Source: an uncultured Ruminococcus sp.
GTDB taxonomy: Bacteria > Bacillota > Clostridia > Oscillospirales > Ruminococcaceae
NCBI GenBank assembly: GCA_902787365.1
Contig: CADAGC010000005.1
Span: 1-64,000, forward strand
Reading direction: 5' to 3'
DNA: 64,000 nt
The notes under the pieces were generated by a model. The model was not told the DNA's origin. It was given only the letters and a program-made list of their open reading frames with translations, and did no database searches. Position numbers and translations under genes: made by a program. Positions within the stretch are counted from its first letter, which is position 1; every line of letters starts with the position of its first letter. Positions 42,290 through 51,213 of the stretch are shown here, piece by piece.

Positions 42290-44182
42290 ATGCACCACAC
42301 CAAAAAACACATCATCAAAAGACTATTAAGCGGCCTGAGCGCAGCGGCGGTTATGCTCGGCACGGCTTATGCATATCAGCCGCCTATCGTTTATTCAGCG
42401 CCGCCCGAAGACAGCGTTCTGATATCGCCGCAGGCAAGTGATACTAAGATACTGCCCGACTTATACAACACAGGCGCCAAGGGCGAGCTGCGCCGAATGT
42501 ATATGAACGACACGGTAAGCGGCCTGCAATTAAAAGCGGGCGGCAAGAACAGCTCGTCGGTGCTGAGCTTCTATTACCGAAACAAGGACGTAACGGGAAC
42601 AGTCGTGATAGAAAACTGCGACTTTACGGGCTACACCTTTAATATGAGCGATGAGGAACTTATCGGGCGTGACATAACGGTTGTATTTCGCAACTGCAAA
42701 TTCAGCGATGTTTCAAAATCAAACTACGACAGCCACGTTTTCTTTGAGTTTGAAAACTGCACTATGGTGCGCTTCAAGGGCAGCAACGCAAAGCTCACCC
42801 GCTGCGCCCTCGGCGGCACTATTGATGACGCCATAAAGCCCGTGCGGCACGTATATTTTGACAGCTGCTATGTCTATGATATGATACACTACGACAAATC
42901 AGGCTCTCATATAGACGGCGTGCAGATAGCAGGCGAGCCTGGTATCGAGGTCACAGACCTTTTCTTTGACAGCTGCCGCTTTGAGATGCCGTATATATAC
43001 GTTGAGCCGTGTGCCACCTACCCCAACGCCTGCATTATGCTGCAAATCGAGAAGAGCAACTGCACGAATGTTACCTTTAAAGACTGCACGGTAAACGGCG
43101 GCGGCGACCACTCGGTCTACGCCACACAAAAGGTCAACCCCGACGGCACGCTCTACCCCTATGACATACACGATGTGACCTTTGAAAACCTCACGATAGG
43201 TGATGACTACCTGCAAAAGCCTTTCTACGGTATCGTGTCGCCCAATGTGGAGTTCAAGGGAATCAGCAAGGCTGACAGCCTTTATGTGGGTACTGTCTGG
43301 CGTGAGGGCGGCAGCACCTATCTTAGCGTTACCAACGACACCCACAAGGAGAGAAAGCTCAAAGTCGTTACCGACAAGGGCGTGTATGACTTCAATATCC
43401 CTGCCCTGCCCACAAGAGATGAGATGCAGGCAAAGAAGATAGACAGCTTCTATGACCTGCCCATTGATGTAAAATACACCATTCCTGCGGATTGCGATTA
43501 CGCCGTATGCCTTGATACGACAAATGACAACTACATCAAACAGATACGCTTTGAAAACTTTGCAGGCTATGATGTGGCGATAGACAGCTCGCACTTCGGC
43601 ACGGCCGAGCAGCAGAGTAATAACATTATCGCACAGGGCAACCTTGGCAAAAACATCACCTACACCCTTGACAAATCGGGCGTACTGACTGTTTCGGGCG
43701 AGGGATATATGTATAACTACCACTCGGGGAGCATATCACCAATTGCCGAGATAAGCGGCCTTGTTAAGAAGATAGTCATTGAAGAGGGCGTAAAGAGCAT
43801 AGGCAACCAGACATTCAAATTCTGCATAGGCCTTGATGAGGTAGTAGTGCCCGACGGGCTTGAATGGATAGGCAACAGGTGCTTTACAAACTGCGTATCC
43901 CTTAAGAGCATAAAGCTGCCCGCATCTGCCAAAACGATATCAGCCGACGCACTTATCGACTCGCCAAACTGCGTGTTCATCTTCCCCCGCAAAGCAGGTG
44001 ACGTAAATGCCGACGGCGAGGTTGACATCAAGGACGTGACGCTGCTCAAACAGTATCTTGCAAAGTGGAACGTGAAGCTAAACGAATCAAACGCCGACGT
44101 AACAGGCGACGGTGATGTGAACGTCAAAGACCTCACACTTTTAAAGCAGTATCTTGCTAAGTGGAAAGTGGAGCTTGTATAA
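42290..44182 (+). CDS. Secreted beta-helix-like protein with LRR segment and dockerin
   Basis: This 630-aa protein has a signal peptide (about 1-35). Residues about 60-330 read as a parallel beta-helix, with repeated units containing N-C-x-F (VVIENCDFTGYTF, VVFRNCKFSD, FEFENCTMVRF, VYFDSCYVYD, LFFDSCRFEM, VTFKDCTVNGG), as in pectate-lyase-like enzymes or phage-tail-like adhesins. About 480-560 are two or three BspA-type LRR units. The C-terminus is a type I dockerin (KAGDVNADGEVDIKDVTLLKQ and NADVTGDGDVNVKDLTLLKQ). It is likely a cellulosomal polysaccharide lyase or binding protein; catalytic residues cannot be named. Promoter at 42201. Confidence 0.85.
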   Translation: MHHTKKHIIKRLLSGLSAAAVMLGTAYAYQPPIVYSAPPEDSVLISPQASDTKILPDLYNTGAKGELRRMYMNDTVSGLQLKAGGKNSSSVLSFYYRNKDVTGTVVIENCDFTGYTFNMSDEELIGRDITVVFRNCKFSDVSKSNYDSHVFFEFENCTMVRFKGSNAKLTRCALGGTIDDAIKPVRHVYFDSCYVYDMIHYDKSGSHIDGVQIAGEPGIEVTDLFFDSCRFEMPYIYVEPCATYPNACIMLQIEKSNCTNVTFKDCTVNGGGDHSVYATQKVNPDGTLYPYDIHDVTFENLTIGDDYLQKPFYGIVSPNVEFKGISKADSLYVGTVWREGGSTYLSVTNDTHKERKLKVVTDKGVYDFNIPALPTRDEMQAKKIDSFYDLPIDVKYTIPADCDYAVCLDTTNDNYIKQIRFENFAGYDVAIDSSHFGTAEQQSNNIIAQGNLGKNITYTLDKSGVLTVSGEGYMYNYHSGSISPIAEISGLVKKIVIEEGVKSIGNQTFKFCIGLDEVVVPDGLEWIGNRCFTNCVSLKSIKLPASAKTISADALIDSPNCVFIFPRKAGDVNADGEVDIKDVTLLKQYLAKWNVKLNESNADVTGDGDVNVKDLTLLKQYLAKWKVELV

Positions 44183-44185
44183 CCT

Positions 44186-44215
44186 AAAAAGCCACCCGTT
44201 CCGGGTGGCTTTTTG
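44186..44215. terminator. Bidirectional terminator between dockerin gene and nucleotidase
   Basis: GCCACCCG and CGGGTGGC form an 8-bp perfect stem flanked by A5 on the left and T5 on the right, serving the two convergent genes. Confidence 0.88.
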
Positions 44216-45676
44216 TTATTCAAGTATCTCGATTCTACCCTCAACGTGTGAGTCAAGCCCCTTGTTGGTGGCGAAGTATTCTTCTACTATGTTGTTTACC
44301 GAGGTGGCGATAACTCTCGGTTTCATGTTCTTCTCGACCTCTGCCAGCGGCACGCCGAAAAACTCATCAAAGTTGTTGAAATGATAGGCCTGCAAAGCTA
44401 TCAGCAGCTCGTCGCTGTCCTCTATCTCCTTGCCACCCCACGATAGCTCTTTGAACGTATGCGTGCTCTTTTGGTAGGTTATCTTGACACCCTTTGAGTA
44501 GTTGTAAAACTCTGTGTGCCCCTCCCAAGCTTCGTCACGGAATATGTGAGTTATCATAGCCCTGAACTGCGCCCCTGTGACCTTGAGCATATAAAGCACA
44601 TCATCAAACGGCGTGTTCTCCAGCATATCCTGATACTCAACTATCGGCCCTAACTCCTTTTTGCGTATAGCACCTGTGCCCATTATCATTATGTCAAAGC
44701 TGCTCTCCCATTGTAAGAGGTCGGCGTAAAGGTTGCCAAGCTCTGTTTCTTCTATCCTCGTCGGGTGGGTGAGCTTTCTTGCAAATGTCGTGACAACACG
44801 CTTGTACTTTGCGTCCGTCACGTTCTGATAGCGCTCGAGCAGCTCGTTCATTACGGGGTCTGCGGGGGCGGTGTCTTCGTTTATAGGCACGCACTCCCAC
44901 TTGAAATCAACAGGGTCGTGCTTTTTGGTGTCGATAGTTATTTCAAAGCGCCCTATCTGCCCTGTGCCCGTGCCTGCCTGCACTATCGGTATGCCGTTTA
45001 TTACCTCGGGCTTTTCCATAAGCGTGTGAGAATGCCCGCCGATTATAAGGTCTATGCCCCACTCGGGGTCAAGGAGCGATGCTAACTCTCTGTCGGCCTC
45101 AATGCCTATATGGGTGAGCAGTACGGTGAGGTCGGTCTTTCTTGTGCGGTAGTTGTCGGCAATAACGCCTATCTCTTTAGCCGCCGCCTGTATGTCAACA
45201 TACGTGCCTATGACCTTTTCGCTCTTCATAGACGCTATTACCTCTTCTGTGAGTATGCCGATAAAGAGCACCCTCATTCCGCCTATGTCGATATTAAGGC
45301 AGGGAGTGAAAAGCCTTGCGCCGTTTATGGTGATAAAGAGGTTTGAGTTGATTATCGGGAAGTGTGCGCACTTTTCCAAAAACAGCAGGTGCGCAAGGCC
45401 GTAGTCAACCTCGTGATTTCCTATGGTGGTGACATCGGGCGAGAGCAGGTTCATAAGCTCGATAGTCGAAAGCCCCATAAACTCCGAGTCGATAATTGAC
45501 CCACGGAACATATCGCCTGCGTTTGCGTAGATGACGTTCTCCTCACTCTCACGGACTTTTTTCACATACCCCGCAAGGCGTGAAAGCCCGCCCGTTTCCT
45601 TACCGTCCTCACCCTTTTTCGGCAGAAAATCACCGTGCAGGTCATTCGAGTGCAGTAATACCAGCTTGCTTTGCAT
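44216..45676 (-). CDS. 5'-nucleotidase/metallophosphatase family protein (UshA/YunD-like)
   Basis: This protein of about 486 aa starts at the ATG at 45676 (AAAGGAGG 7 nt upstream); the longer frame to 45772 lies inside a MITE-like element. Metal motifs are HSNDLHG, NAGDMF, GNHEVD, THIG and GGHSH; the C-terminal nucleotidase domain has LGNLYADLLQ and closes with a substrate-binding region. Without a signal peptide it is cytoplasmic, like B. subtilis YunD and unlike secreted UshA. It may hydrolyse nucleotides, UDP-sugars or related compounds. Its promoter must lie in or beyond the 180-bp insertion directly upstream. Confidence 0.88.
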   Translation of the reverse strand: MQSKLVLLHSNDLHGDFLPKKGEDGKETGGLSRLAGYVKKVRESEENVIYANAGDMFRGSIIDSEFMGLSTIELMNLLSPDVTTIGNHEVDYGLAHLLFLEKCAHFPIINSNLFITINGARLFTPCLNIDIGGMRVLFIGILTEEVIASMKSEKVIGTYVDIQAAAKEIGVIADNYRTRKTDLTVLLTHIGIEADRELASLLDPEWGIDLIIGGHSHTLMEKPEVINGIPIVQAGTGTGQIGRFEITIDTKKHDPVDFKWECVPINEDTAPADPVMNELLERYQNVTDAKYKRVVTTFARKLTHPTRIEETELGNLYADLLQWESSFDIMIMGTGAIRKKELGPIVEYQDMLENTPFDDVLYMLKVTGAQFRAMITHIFRDEAWEGHTEFYNYSKGVKITYQKSTHTFKELSWGGKEIEDSDELLIALQAYHFNNFDEFFGVPLAEVEKNMKPRVIATSVNNIVEEYFATNKGLDSHVEGRIEILE

Positions 45677-45691
45677 TTTCATTCCTCCTTT

Positions 45692-45871
45692 AAGGCAACA
45701 CCGCACAACCAACGGCTTACGCCTTTGTATGCCATATGCTTGAAAAATTTCCGTCATATCGCCCAAATCCACCTTGTCTTACGCCAGTAAAACTGCGGCG
45801 GATATAGGCAATCTGACGAAAATTTGGCGGTCTCAGCGTAGCTGAGTACAATGGTCGTGCGGTATTGCCTT
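45692..45871. repeat. MITE-like element (family A), complete copy with 18-bp terminal inverted repeats
   Basis: The left end is AAGGCAACACCGCACAAC and the right end GTCGTGCGGTATTGCCTT; the latter reverse-complements to the former with two mismatches in 18. The element is 180 bp and contains a hairpin (CTCAGC, GTA, GCTGAG). The right 85 bp are nearly identical to 1-97 of the window. It encodes no transposase. Its left end begins directly beside the ribosome site of the nucleotidase gene (45684-45690). Confidence 0.75.
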
Positions 45872-45894
45872 GATTTAGTTAACTAAAACAGGGG

Positions 45895-47367
45895 TCAATA
45901 TTTCAGCCCAAACCCCTCAAACTCCGCCTCGCCCTTTACGGCATACAGGCCTATCATCGCACCTGTAAAGCCGCCCGAGACTTCGCTCGTTATGTACTTG
46001 GTTCTGCCTGTGCCGAGGGTGACGGGGGCGCTCTCTCCCTCCTGCACCTTGAATGTGTAGTTGAGATTATCCCCCTCGATGATGAGCCGTGCCTTGCTGT
46101 CAGCTAAAAGCCTGCTGTTCTGTACGTGCTTGATACCGCCGATATTAAGGCGCAGTATGGCTTCATAGCCTGCATCACACCGCCTTACGGCTATTTCGTA
46201 ATGCTCGTTCTCGTCCATATATATCGTTATGCCGCCCTCGCCGCCTTTTGATGTCACATCACAGCTAAGGTCAAACTTGTGCTCCCTCTGCCTGAGGGCA
46301 ATAAATGTCGGCGAGTCGATATCATCAAGGGTGATGTCTGTGCCCTTAAGCGTTACCTTGTCTTTTGTCAGCGTGTAGTTTGCCATGTCGGGGGTGCGCA
46401 GATAGCACCAGTCGATGTTAAAGTCAGTCGTCGCAAAGGTGTAGTCCTTAAGGGGCTTTTGTGTAAAATCGCCCGCTATCTCGTAAGACTCATCTGTCGT
46501 GCCGTCAATGCCTGCCTCTATCCACCCGTCGGCGGTGAGCCTTGCAGGGGTCAGGAACACCTCACGCCCTAAGTTGTGGTAAGGCATCCACATATGTATC
46601 TGCCGAAAACCTAAGCTTAGTATAAACAAGTTGCCGCTTTTGTCAAACACCAAGTCGCCGTGGCCTATGCCCTGAATGAGATAAGGCGCTTTGTTGCGGT
46701 TTGTTAAAATAGGGTTGTGCGGGCAGTTTTCAAACTCGCCCCATACGCTCTTCGAGCGTGCAAGTGTTATCATATGGCCGTATTCGGTGCCGCCCTCTGC
46801 CGCCATAAGGTAATACCAATCGCCTATTTTGTAAAGGTGGGGGCTTTCAAGATAGCGCCCGCCCGAGCCTTGCCAGATGCACTTGCTTTTGGTAAGCTTC
46901 CTGCCTGTTTTAATGTCAATCTCGCATTGCACAACGCCGCCTTTGCCCTCGTCGTCAGCGCCGTTTGAGATAAAGTATGTGCGCCCGTCCTCAAAATAGA
47001 GCGAGGGGTCAATGCCGCCCTGGTCAACGGTTATCGGGTCCGACCATTCGCCGTGTATGTCATCGGTATATACGTAGAAATTCTCGTGGGTGGTGTCGTT
47101 TGTCGTCACCATATAAAAGCGCCCGTCGTTGTATCGTATGGTCGGTGCGAACACACCGCCCGAGCTGTTGATGTTTTTGAGCATTACCTGATTCGGGCGG
47201 GTGAGCACATAGCCTGTCTGCTCCCAGTTAACAAGGTCATCGCTCTCAAACAGCGCCACCCCGGGGAAGTACTGGAACGTGCTCGCCACGAGGTAGTATT
47301 TCCCGTTTGCAAAGCAAACGCTCGGGTCGGGGTAAAAGCCGGGGATAACGGGGTTTGTGTATTTCAT
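45895..47367 (-). CDS. GH43-family glycosidase (beta-xylosidase/arabinofuranosidase-like)
   Basis: This protein has 490 aa. The five-bladed propeller is at 1-300 with the three catalytic acids recognisable: Asp in GFYPDPS (residue 14), Asp in GIDPSLYF and Glu in YLESPHLY. A C-terminal beta-sandwich (about 330-490, concanavalin-like) fits the xylan-active GH43 group with a DUF1349-like or XynB C-domain. No signal peptide, so it hydrolyses imported xylo- or arabino-oligosaccharides in the cytoplasm. The ATG overlaps the stop of the upstream small gene (ATGA), so expression is coupled. Confidence 0.9.
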   Translation of the reverse strand: MKYTNPVIPGFYPDPSVCFANGKYYLVASTFQYFPGVALFESDDLVNWEQTGYVLTRPNQVMLKNINSSGGVFAPTIRYNDGRFYMVTTNDTTHENFYVYTDDIHGEWSDPITVDQGGIDPSLYFEDGRTYFISNGADDEGKGGVVQCEIDIKTGRKLTKSKCIWQGSGGRYLESPHLYKIGDWYYLMAAEGGTEYGHMITLARSKSVWGEFENCPHNPILTNRNKAPYLIQGIGHGDLVFDKSGNLFILSLGFRQIHMWMPYHNLGREVFLTPARLTADGWIEAGIDGTTDESYEIAGDFTQKPLKDYTFATTDFNIDWCYLRTPDMANYTLTKDKVTLKGTDITLDDIDSPTFIALRQREHKFDLSCDVTSKGGEGGITIYMDENEHYEIAVRRCDAGYEAILRLNIGGIKHVQNSRLLADSKARLIIEGDNLNYTFKVQEGESAPVTLGTGRTKYITSEVSGGFTGAMIGLYAVKGEAEFEGFGLKY

Positions 47368-47726
47368 AGTAATTCTCCTTTTGTGTGTTTAAGTTTATAT
47401 ACTATTCCACTCCACTCATCGAGCAGATTCAGCAGTTCCCTTGTCGGCACAGTGCATAGGCTGCCCTTGCCGTCATCTGCCAATGTATCATAAATGACTG
47501 TGTTTTCCTTGCCGATGATAAGCTCACATATGTTGCCCGAAATATCACGGCTCTCTGCTTTGCCTTGCAGTACTTCGGTGATGTTTTGCCTTATCCAGCT
47601 TTCAAAAGAGCCTGCCTCGACAAAGAAGAATGTGCTTAGCAGCTCATAGCCCTTATCCTCAAAAACGACCGTGAGTTTCTTTTCTCCGCTTTTAAGCTCT
47701 ATGGTGTTAAATTTCTTTTTGAGCAT
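47364..47726 (-). CDS. Unknown 120-aa protein coupled to GH43
   Basis: This small acidic soluble protein has no recognised family. It reads MLKKKFNTIELKSGEKKLTV and contains Trp/Phe-rich positions (FFVEAGSFESWIRQN) and a beta-alpha-beta look. No signal peptide, membrane segment or cysteine pattern is seen. The ATG at 47726 is preferred because GAGAGTG lies just before. Its stop overlaps the GH43 start by ATGA, implying tight cotranslation and perhaps a chaperone or regulatory role. Confidence 0.7.
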   Translation of the reverse strand: MLKKKFNTIELKSGEKKLTVVFEDKGYELLSTFFFVEAGSFESWIRQNITEVLQGKAESRDISGNICELIIGKENTVIYDTLADDGKGSLCTVPTRELLNLLDEWSGIVYKLKHTKGELL

Positions 47727-47750
47727 ATGCACACTCTCTTTCAGTCGGCC

Positions 47751-50330
47751 TTACTCTTTCGCCTCATACCAGCTGTTGCCCGCATGAACATCTACCGTCA
47801 GCGGCACAGCAAGCTTTACTGCATTCTCCATTTCCTCTTTGAGCATAGCGCTTGCCCTCTCAGCGTCGGCGGTGTCGCACTCGATTATCAGCTCATCGTG
47901 TATCTGCAAGATAAGCTTCGCCGTGGGCAGGTCTTTTTTAAGGCGCTTATATACGTTTATCATGGCAATCTTGATGATATCCGCCGCACTTCCCTGTATG
48001 GGCGCATTCATAGCAACTCGCTTGCCGAATGCCTGCATATTCTTGTTAGACATCTTAAGCTCGGGGATATATCTGCGCCTGTCAAATATCGTCTTTACAT
48101 AGCCGTTTTGCTTTGCAAACTCAACTGTCTCGTCCATATACTTTGATATCTTCGGGTAGCTCTTAAGGTAGTTCTCGATATACTGCTTTGCCTCTGCAAC
48201 AGATACGCCTATATCCTTTGAAAGCGAGAACGCCCCTATGCCGTAGATTATGCCGAAGTTTACAGCCTTTGCCGCACTCCTCATCTCGGGCTGCACAAAG
48301 TCTTCAGGCAGGCCGAAAACCGATGCCGCCGTCATTGTGTGAATATCTATCCCGTCAAGAAAAGCTCTCTGCATATTCTCATCACCGCAGACGGAAGCGA
48401 GCACTCGCAGCTCTATCTGCGAATAGTCGGCGTCAACCAGCGTCTTGCCCTCCTCGGCTATAAAGAACTTGCGCATATTCCTGCCTATCTCTTTCCTTAC
48501 GGGAATGTTCTGCAAGTTGGGCTCGGTCGAGGATATACGCCCCGTTCTTGTTTCTGTCTGCTTGAAGTATGAGTGAATGCGCCCGTCGGCCGCTATTACT
48601 TTCAACAGCCCCTCAACGTATGTTGACATAAGCTTTGTTAGCGTGCGGTATTCAAGAATAAGCGGTATCATCGGGTGAGCGCCTGCAATCTCTTCGAGCA
48701 CCTCGGCGCTTGTGGAATAGCCCGTCTTGGTCTTTTTGCCGCCCTTAAGCCCCAACCCCTCGGGTGAGAAAAGTATCTCGCCCAGCTGCTTTGTCGAGAG
48801 AATGTTGAACTCCTTGCCTGCGTAGTCGTATATCTGCTGTTTTATGTCCTCGATATCGCCTTTGAGCGTTTCACCGAAAGCCCTTATGCCCTCTCTGTCA
48901 GCCTTTACGCCGTAGGTTTCCATTGAAGCGAGCACCTCGCAAAGCGGCAGCTCAATGCTCTCAAAAAGCTTTGTAAGGTCAGCCCCGTCAAGCTTTGCCG
49001 AAAGCCCCTCGCAGAGTGCGGGCAGCGAGGCTATGTCCTCATACCCCTCCATGTCGCTTCGATAGGTCACGCTGTATGCGGCGCAGAGGTTTTCGACCGT
49101 GTATTCCTTGGCCTGCGAGTTTAAAAGATACCCCGCAAGGTCGCAGGAGAAGACTATATTCTTGGCACTCTCGCCGTTTTCAAAGCACAGCTTGTAGGCT
49201 TTCTTTGCATCAAAGGTCTGCTTTCTGCAATCGCACGTCAAGAAAGCAAGCATCAGCTCGACTCCGCCCATAAAGCTCTCGCAGGTGTAAATGCTCTCCC
49301 CTATCACCGCACGAAGCTCGGTCATATCATCGCCCTTGTCCTTAATATCAAAAGTCGCCGTCACGCTCTCATCAAGGGTCGCTATAACATCTTCGGTAAG
49401 GGGCTTTATCTCATACGCTTTAAGCTCCTCGGCCTTGGCTTTCTTCCCCTCGGGGAGCGTAAGAACATCATTTGCGTGAAGCCCCAGCTTTTCCATAAGC
49501 TTGAACATTTCAAGCTCTGCAAGCCTGCCCGCAGCGGCCGCCTTGTCGCCCTCGTGCAGAGCGTAGGCTTCAATGTCATTATCTATCGGCGCTTCAAGGC
49601 ATATCGTTGCGAGGAAACGGCTGTTCTGTGCCGACTCATACCCCTCGGAAAGCTTTTTGCGAACAGAGGGCGTAAGTGTCATCTCGTCAAGCTTTTCATA
49701 AAGCCCCTGCACGCTGCCCGCCTGCTGAATAAGGCTCACGGCGGTCTTTTCGCCTATGCCCTTGACACCGGGAATGTTGTCTGAGCTGTCGCCCATAAGC
49801 GCTTTTATCTCTATCATCTGCACAGGCTCAACGCCGTATTCTTCTCTTATTCTATCGGGGGTGTATATCTTTGTTTCCTTGTTTGAAGCAAGGCGCACGG
49901 TGGTCTTGTCGGTAACGAGCTGATAGCTGTCACGGTCGCCCGTTAATATAAAGCACTCGCCCTCTGCCCTCTCGGCTATGCGTGAGAGTGTGCCTAAGAT
50001 GTCGTCAGCTTCATACCCCTCGCAGGTAACAACGGTTATGCCAAGCTCGGTAAGAAGCGCCTTTATCTGCGGCATCTGCTCTGCAAGCTCCTCGGGCATA
50101 CCCTTGCGGTTGGCCTTGTAGGCGGCATCTGCCTTGTGGCGGAACGTCGGCGCTTTAAGGTCAAACGCCACCGCCACATGGTCGGGCTTTACAGCGTCAA
50201 TCTCCTTTAGATATATGTTCATAAACCCTGTCAGGGCATTAGTGTATCTGCCCTTAGAGTTGGTAAGAGCCTTTATCCCGTAAAAAGCACGGTTCATTAT
50301 ACTGTTTCCGTCAATAGCAAGCAAGCGCAT
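47751..50330 (-). CDS. polA: DNA polymerase I
   Basis: This 859-aa protein consists of the N-terminal 5'-3' exonuclease (RLLAIDGNSIMNRAFYG, DSSDNIPGVKGIGEKTA), a middle 3'-5' exonuclease-like domain, and the polymerase (DADYSQIELRVLA, KAVNFGIIYGIG, QIHDELIIEC). In the middle domain the conserved D-x-E is replaced (TATFDIKDKG), so proofreading is probably lost, as in many Gram-positive PolI. It repairs DNA and removes RNA primers. The ATG at 50330 has GGAGG at 8 nt; the longer frame has no such site. Its leader contains a repeat element (50351-50488). Confidence 0.95.
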   Translation of the reverse strand: MRLLAIDGNSIMNRAFYGIKALTNSKGRYTNALTGFMNIYLKEIDAVKPDHVAVAFDLKAPTFRHKADAAYKANRKGMPEELAEQMPQIKALLTELGITVVTCEGYEADDILGTLSRIAERAEGECFILTGDRDSYQLVTDKTTVRLASNKETKIYTPDRIREEYGVEPVQMIEIKALMGDSSDNIPGVKGIGEKTAVSLIQQAGSVQGLYEKLDEMTLTPSVRKKLSEGYESAQNSRFLATICLEAPIDNDIEAYALHEGDKAAAAGRLAELEMFKLMEKLGLHANDVLTLPEGKKAKAEELKAYEIKPLTEDVIATLDESVTATFDIKDKGDDMTELRAVIGESIYTCESFMGGVELMLAFLTCDCRKQTFDAKKAYKLCFENGESAKNIVFSCDLAGYLLNSQAKEYTVENLCAAYSVTYRSDMEGYEDIASLPALCEGLSAKLDGADLTKLFESIELPLCEVLASMETYGVKADREGIRAFGETLKGDIEDIKQQIYDYAGKEFNILSTKQLGEILFSPEGLGLKGGKKTKTGYSTSAEVLEEIAGAHPMIPLILEYRTLTKLMSTYVEGLLKVIAADGRIHSYFKQTETRTGRISSTEPNLQNIPVRKEIGRNMRKFFIAEEGKTLVDADYSQIELRVLASVCGDENMQRAFLDGIDIHTMTAASVFGLPEDFVQPEMRSAAKAVNFGIIYGIGAFSLSKDIGVSVAEAKQYIENYLKSYPKISKYMDETVEFAKQNGYVKTIFDRRRYIPELKMSNKNMQAFGKRVAMNAPIQGSAADIIKIAMINVYKRLKKDLPTAKLILQIHDELIIECDTADAERASAMLKEEMENAVKLAVPLTVDVHAGNSWYEAKE

Positions 50331-50350
50331 TTGGCAAACCTCCAGTTTAT

Positions 50351-50488
50351 AATGCATAATTGCGGTGTCGCCCTACTGGCGACGAATCCATATTTTAGAG
50401 CAGCGTTTCCGTTTCAGAAATTCGCTTCCCACACATCTGCCCGAATGGGCATCCGTCCGCCGCACGGCGGACACAATAATTATGCGTT
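50351..50488. repeat. Short inverted-repeat element (family B) in the polA leader
   Basis: Ends AATGCATAATT (50351-50361) and AATTATGCGTT (50478-50488) are inverted copies with one mismatch. The left end interior, GGTGTCGCCC, is like that of the copy at 2440. Internal hairpins include GTCGCC..GGCGAC, GCCC..GGGC and CCGTCCGCC..GGCGGAC. It lies between the polA promoter and its ribosome site. Confidence 0.55.
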
Positions 50489-50493
50489 ATCTT

Positions 50494-50522
50494 ATTATAC
50501 CATACTTCCCCCTCGTTATCAA
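50494..50522 (-). promoter_or_regulatory. polA promoter
   Basis: On the minus strand TTGATA (50517-50522), 17 bp, TATAAT (50494-50499). The transcript would start within a few bases of the repeat element and carry all of it, giving a leader of about 155 nt. Confidence 0.75.
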
Positions 50523-50548
50523 GCACCAAAGGTGCAAAAAAGTTGTAT

Positions 50549-50581
50549 AAAAAAGCACGCCCGAGCTTGTTGCGGGCGTGC
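50549..50581 (-). terminator. mscL terminator
   Basis: On the minus strand GCACGCCCG and CGGGCGTGC form a 9-bp stem followed by a run of T. Confidence 0.88.
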
Positions 50582-50590
50582 GGTGATTGA

Positions 50591-51004
50591 TTATTCCTTC
50601 TTTTCGTTTGCCTCGGCCTGTGCCTTTAAGAAGTCTCTGATCTCGGTAAGGAGAACTTCTTCCTTGGGCGGCTCTGCAGCAGCCTCTTCCTCTTCCTTCT
50701 TCTTGCCTATTGTCATGAGCTTGTTAACAGCCTTTATCATGAGGAATATGCAGAAGGCCATGATAATGAAGTTGATGATAGTCGAGATGAAGTGACCGTA
50801 GTCTATGTACTGGTTGCCCATCAGGTGTATCCTGCCGCCAACCTCTGCGCCGCCTATGCAGCCGATAAGGGGGTTGATAAAGTCATCTGTGAAAGCAGTA
50901 ACTATATCACCGAAAGCAGCACCGATGATAACACCGACTGCCATATCCATTACGTTGCCCTTAAGAGCAAATTCCTTGAACTCGCTGATAAACTTTTTGA
51001 ACAT
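50591..51004 (-). CDS. mscL: Large-conductance mechanosensitive channel
   Basis: This protein of about 137 aa opens under membrane tension to release solutes in osmotic downshock. It has the N-terminal amphipathic helix (FKKFISEFKEFALKGN), the first membrane helix with VMDMAVGVIIGAAFG, the second helix (FIIMAFCIFLMIKAVNK) and a charged C-terminal helix (LLTEIRDFLKAQAEAN). The ATG at 51004 gives GAAAGGA a spacing of 10 nt and is preferred over the one at 51013. Family length is slightly exceeded by an Ala/Glu-rich insert near the end. Confidence 0.93.
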   Translation of the reverse strand: MFKKFISEFKEFALKGNVMDMAVGVIIGAAFGDIVTAFTDDFINPLIGCIGGAEVGGRIHLMGNQYIDYGHFISTIINFIIMAFCIFLMIKAVNKLMTIGKKKEEEEAAAEPPKEEVLLTEIRDFLKAQAEANEKKE

Positions 51005-51046
51005 TGTTCTCATATCCTTTCCAAATTGTGTTTTTCAAGCAATTTT

Positions 51047-51075
51047 ATAATACCACATTTTGACCGTTTTTTCAA
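51047..51075 (-). promoter_or_regulatory. mscL promoter
   Basis: On the minus strand TTGAAA (51070-51075), 17 bp, TATTAT (51047-51052). Confidence 0.65.
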
Positions 51076-51176
51076 CAGGTTATTATATTTTTTGCCCCGA
51101 CGAGGGCATTTTCGTCAAATTGTTCAATTTTATAATGCATTTTTAGACGAATTGCCCGCATACAGTTTTTAAATCC

Positions 51177-51213
51177 GTATAACTGTTACCTGTTACCTGT
51201 TAACTGTTAACTG
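51177..51213. repeat. Tandem GTTAACT/GTTACCT heptad repeat
   Basis: AACTGTTACCTGTTACCTGT continues TAACTGTTAACTG just after the MATE gene end. Similar heptads occur at 496-520, 55085-55093 and as a palindrome at 57201-57224 (CAGGTAACAG to CTGTTACCTG). They look like slippage-prone or mobile intergenic filler. No function is evident. Confidence 0.45.

Noticed and set aside
45677..45772. N-terminal extension of the 5'-nucleotidase
   Set aside because: The extension is encoded within the MITE-like element and lies upstream of the clear ribosome site at 45684-45690.
51177..51213. GTTAACT/GTTACCT heptads as a CRISPR or iteron array
   Set aside because: Units are 7 bp with no spacers, and scattered single copies occur elsewhere.
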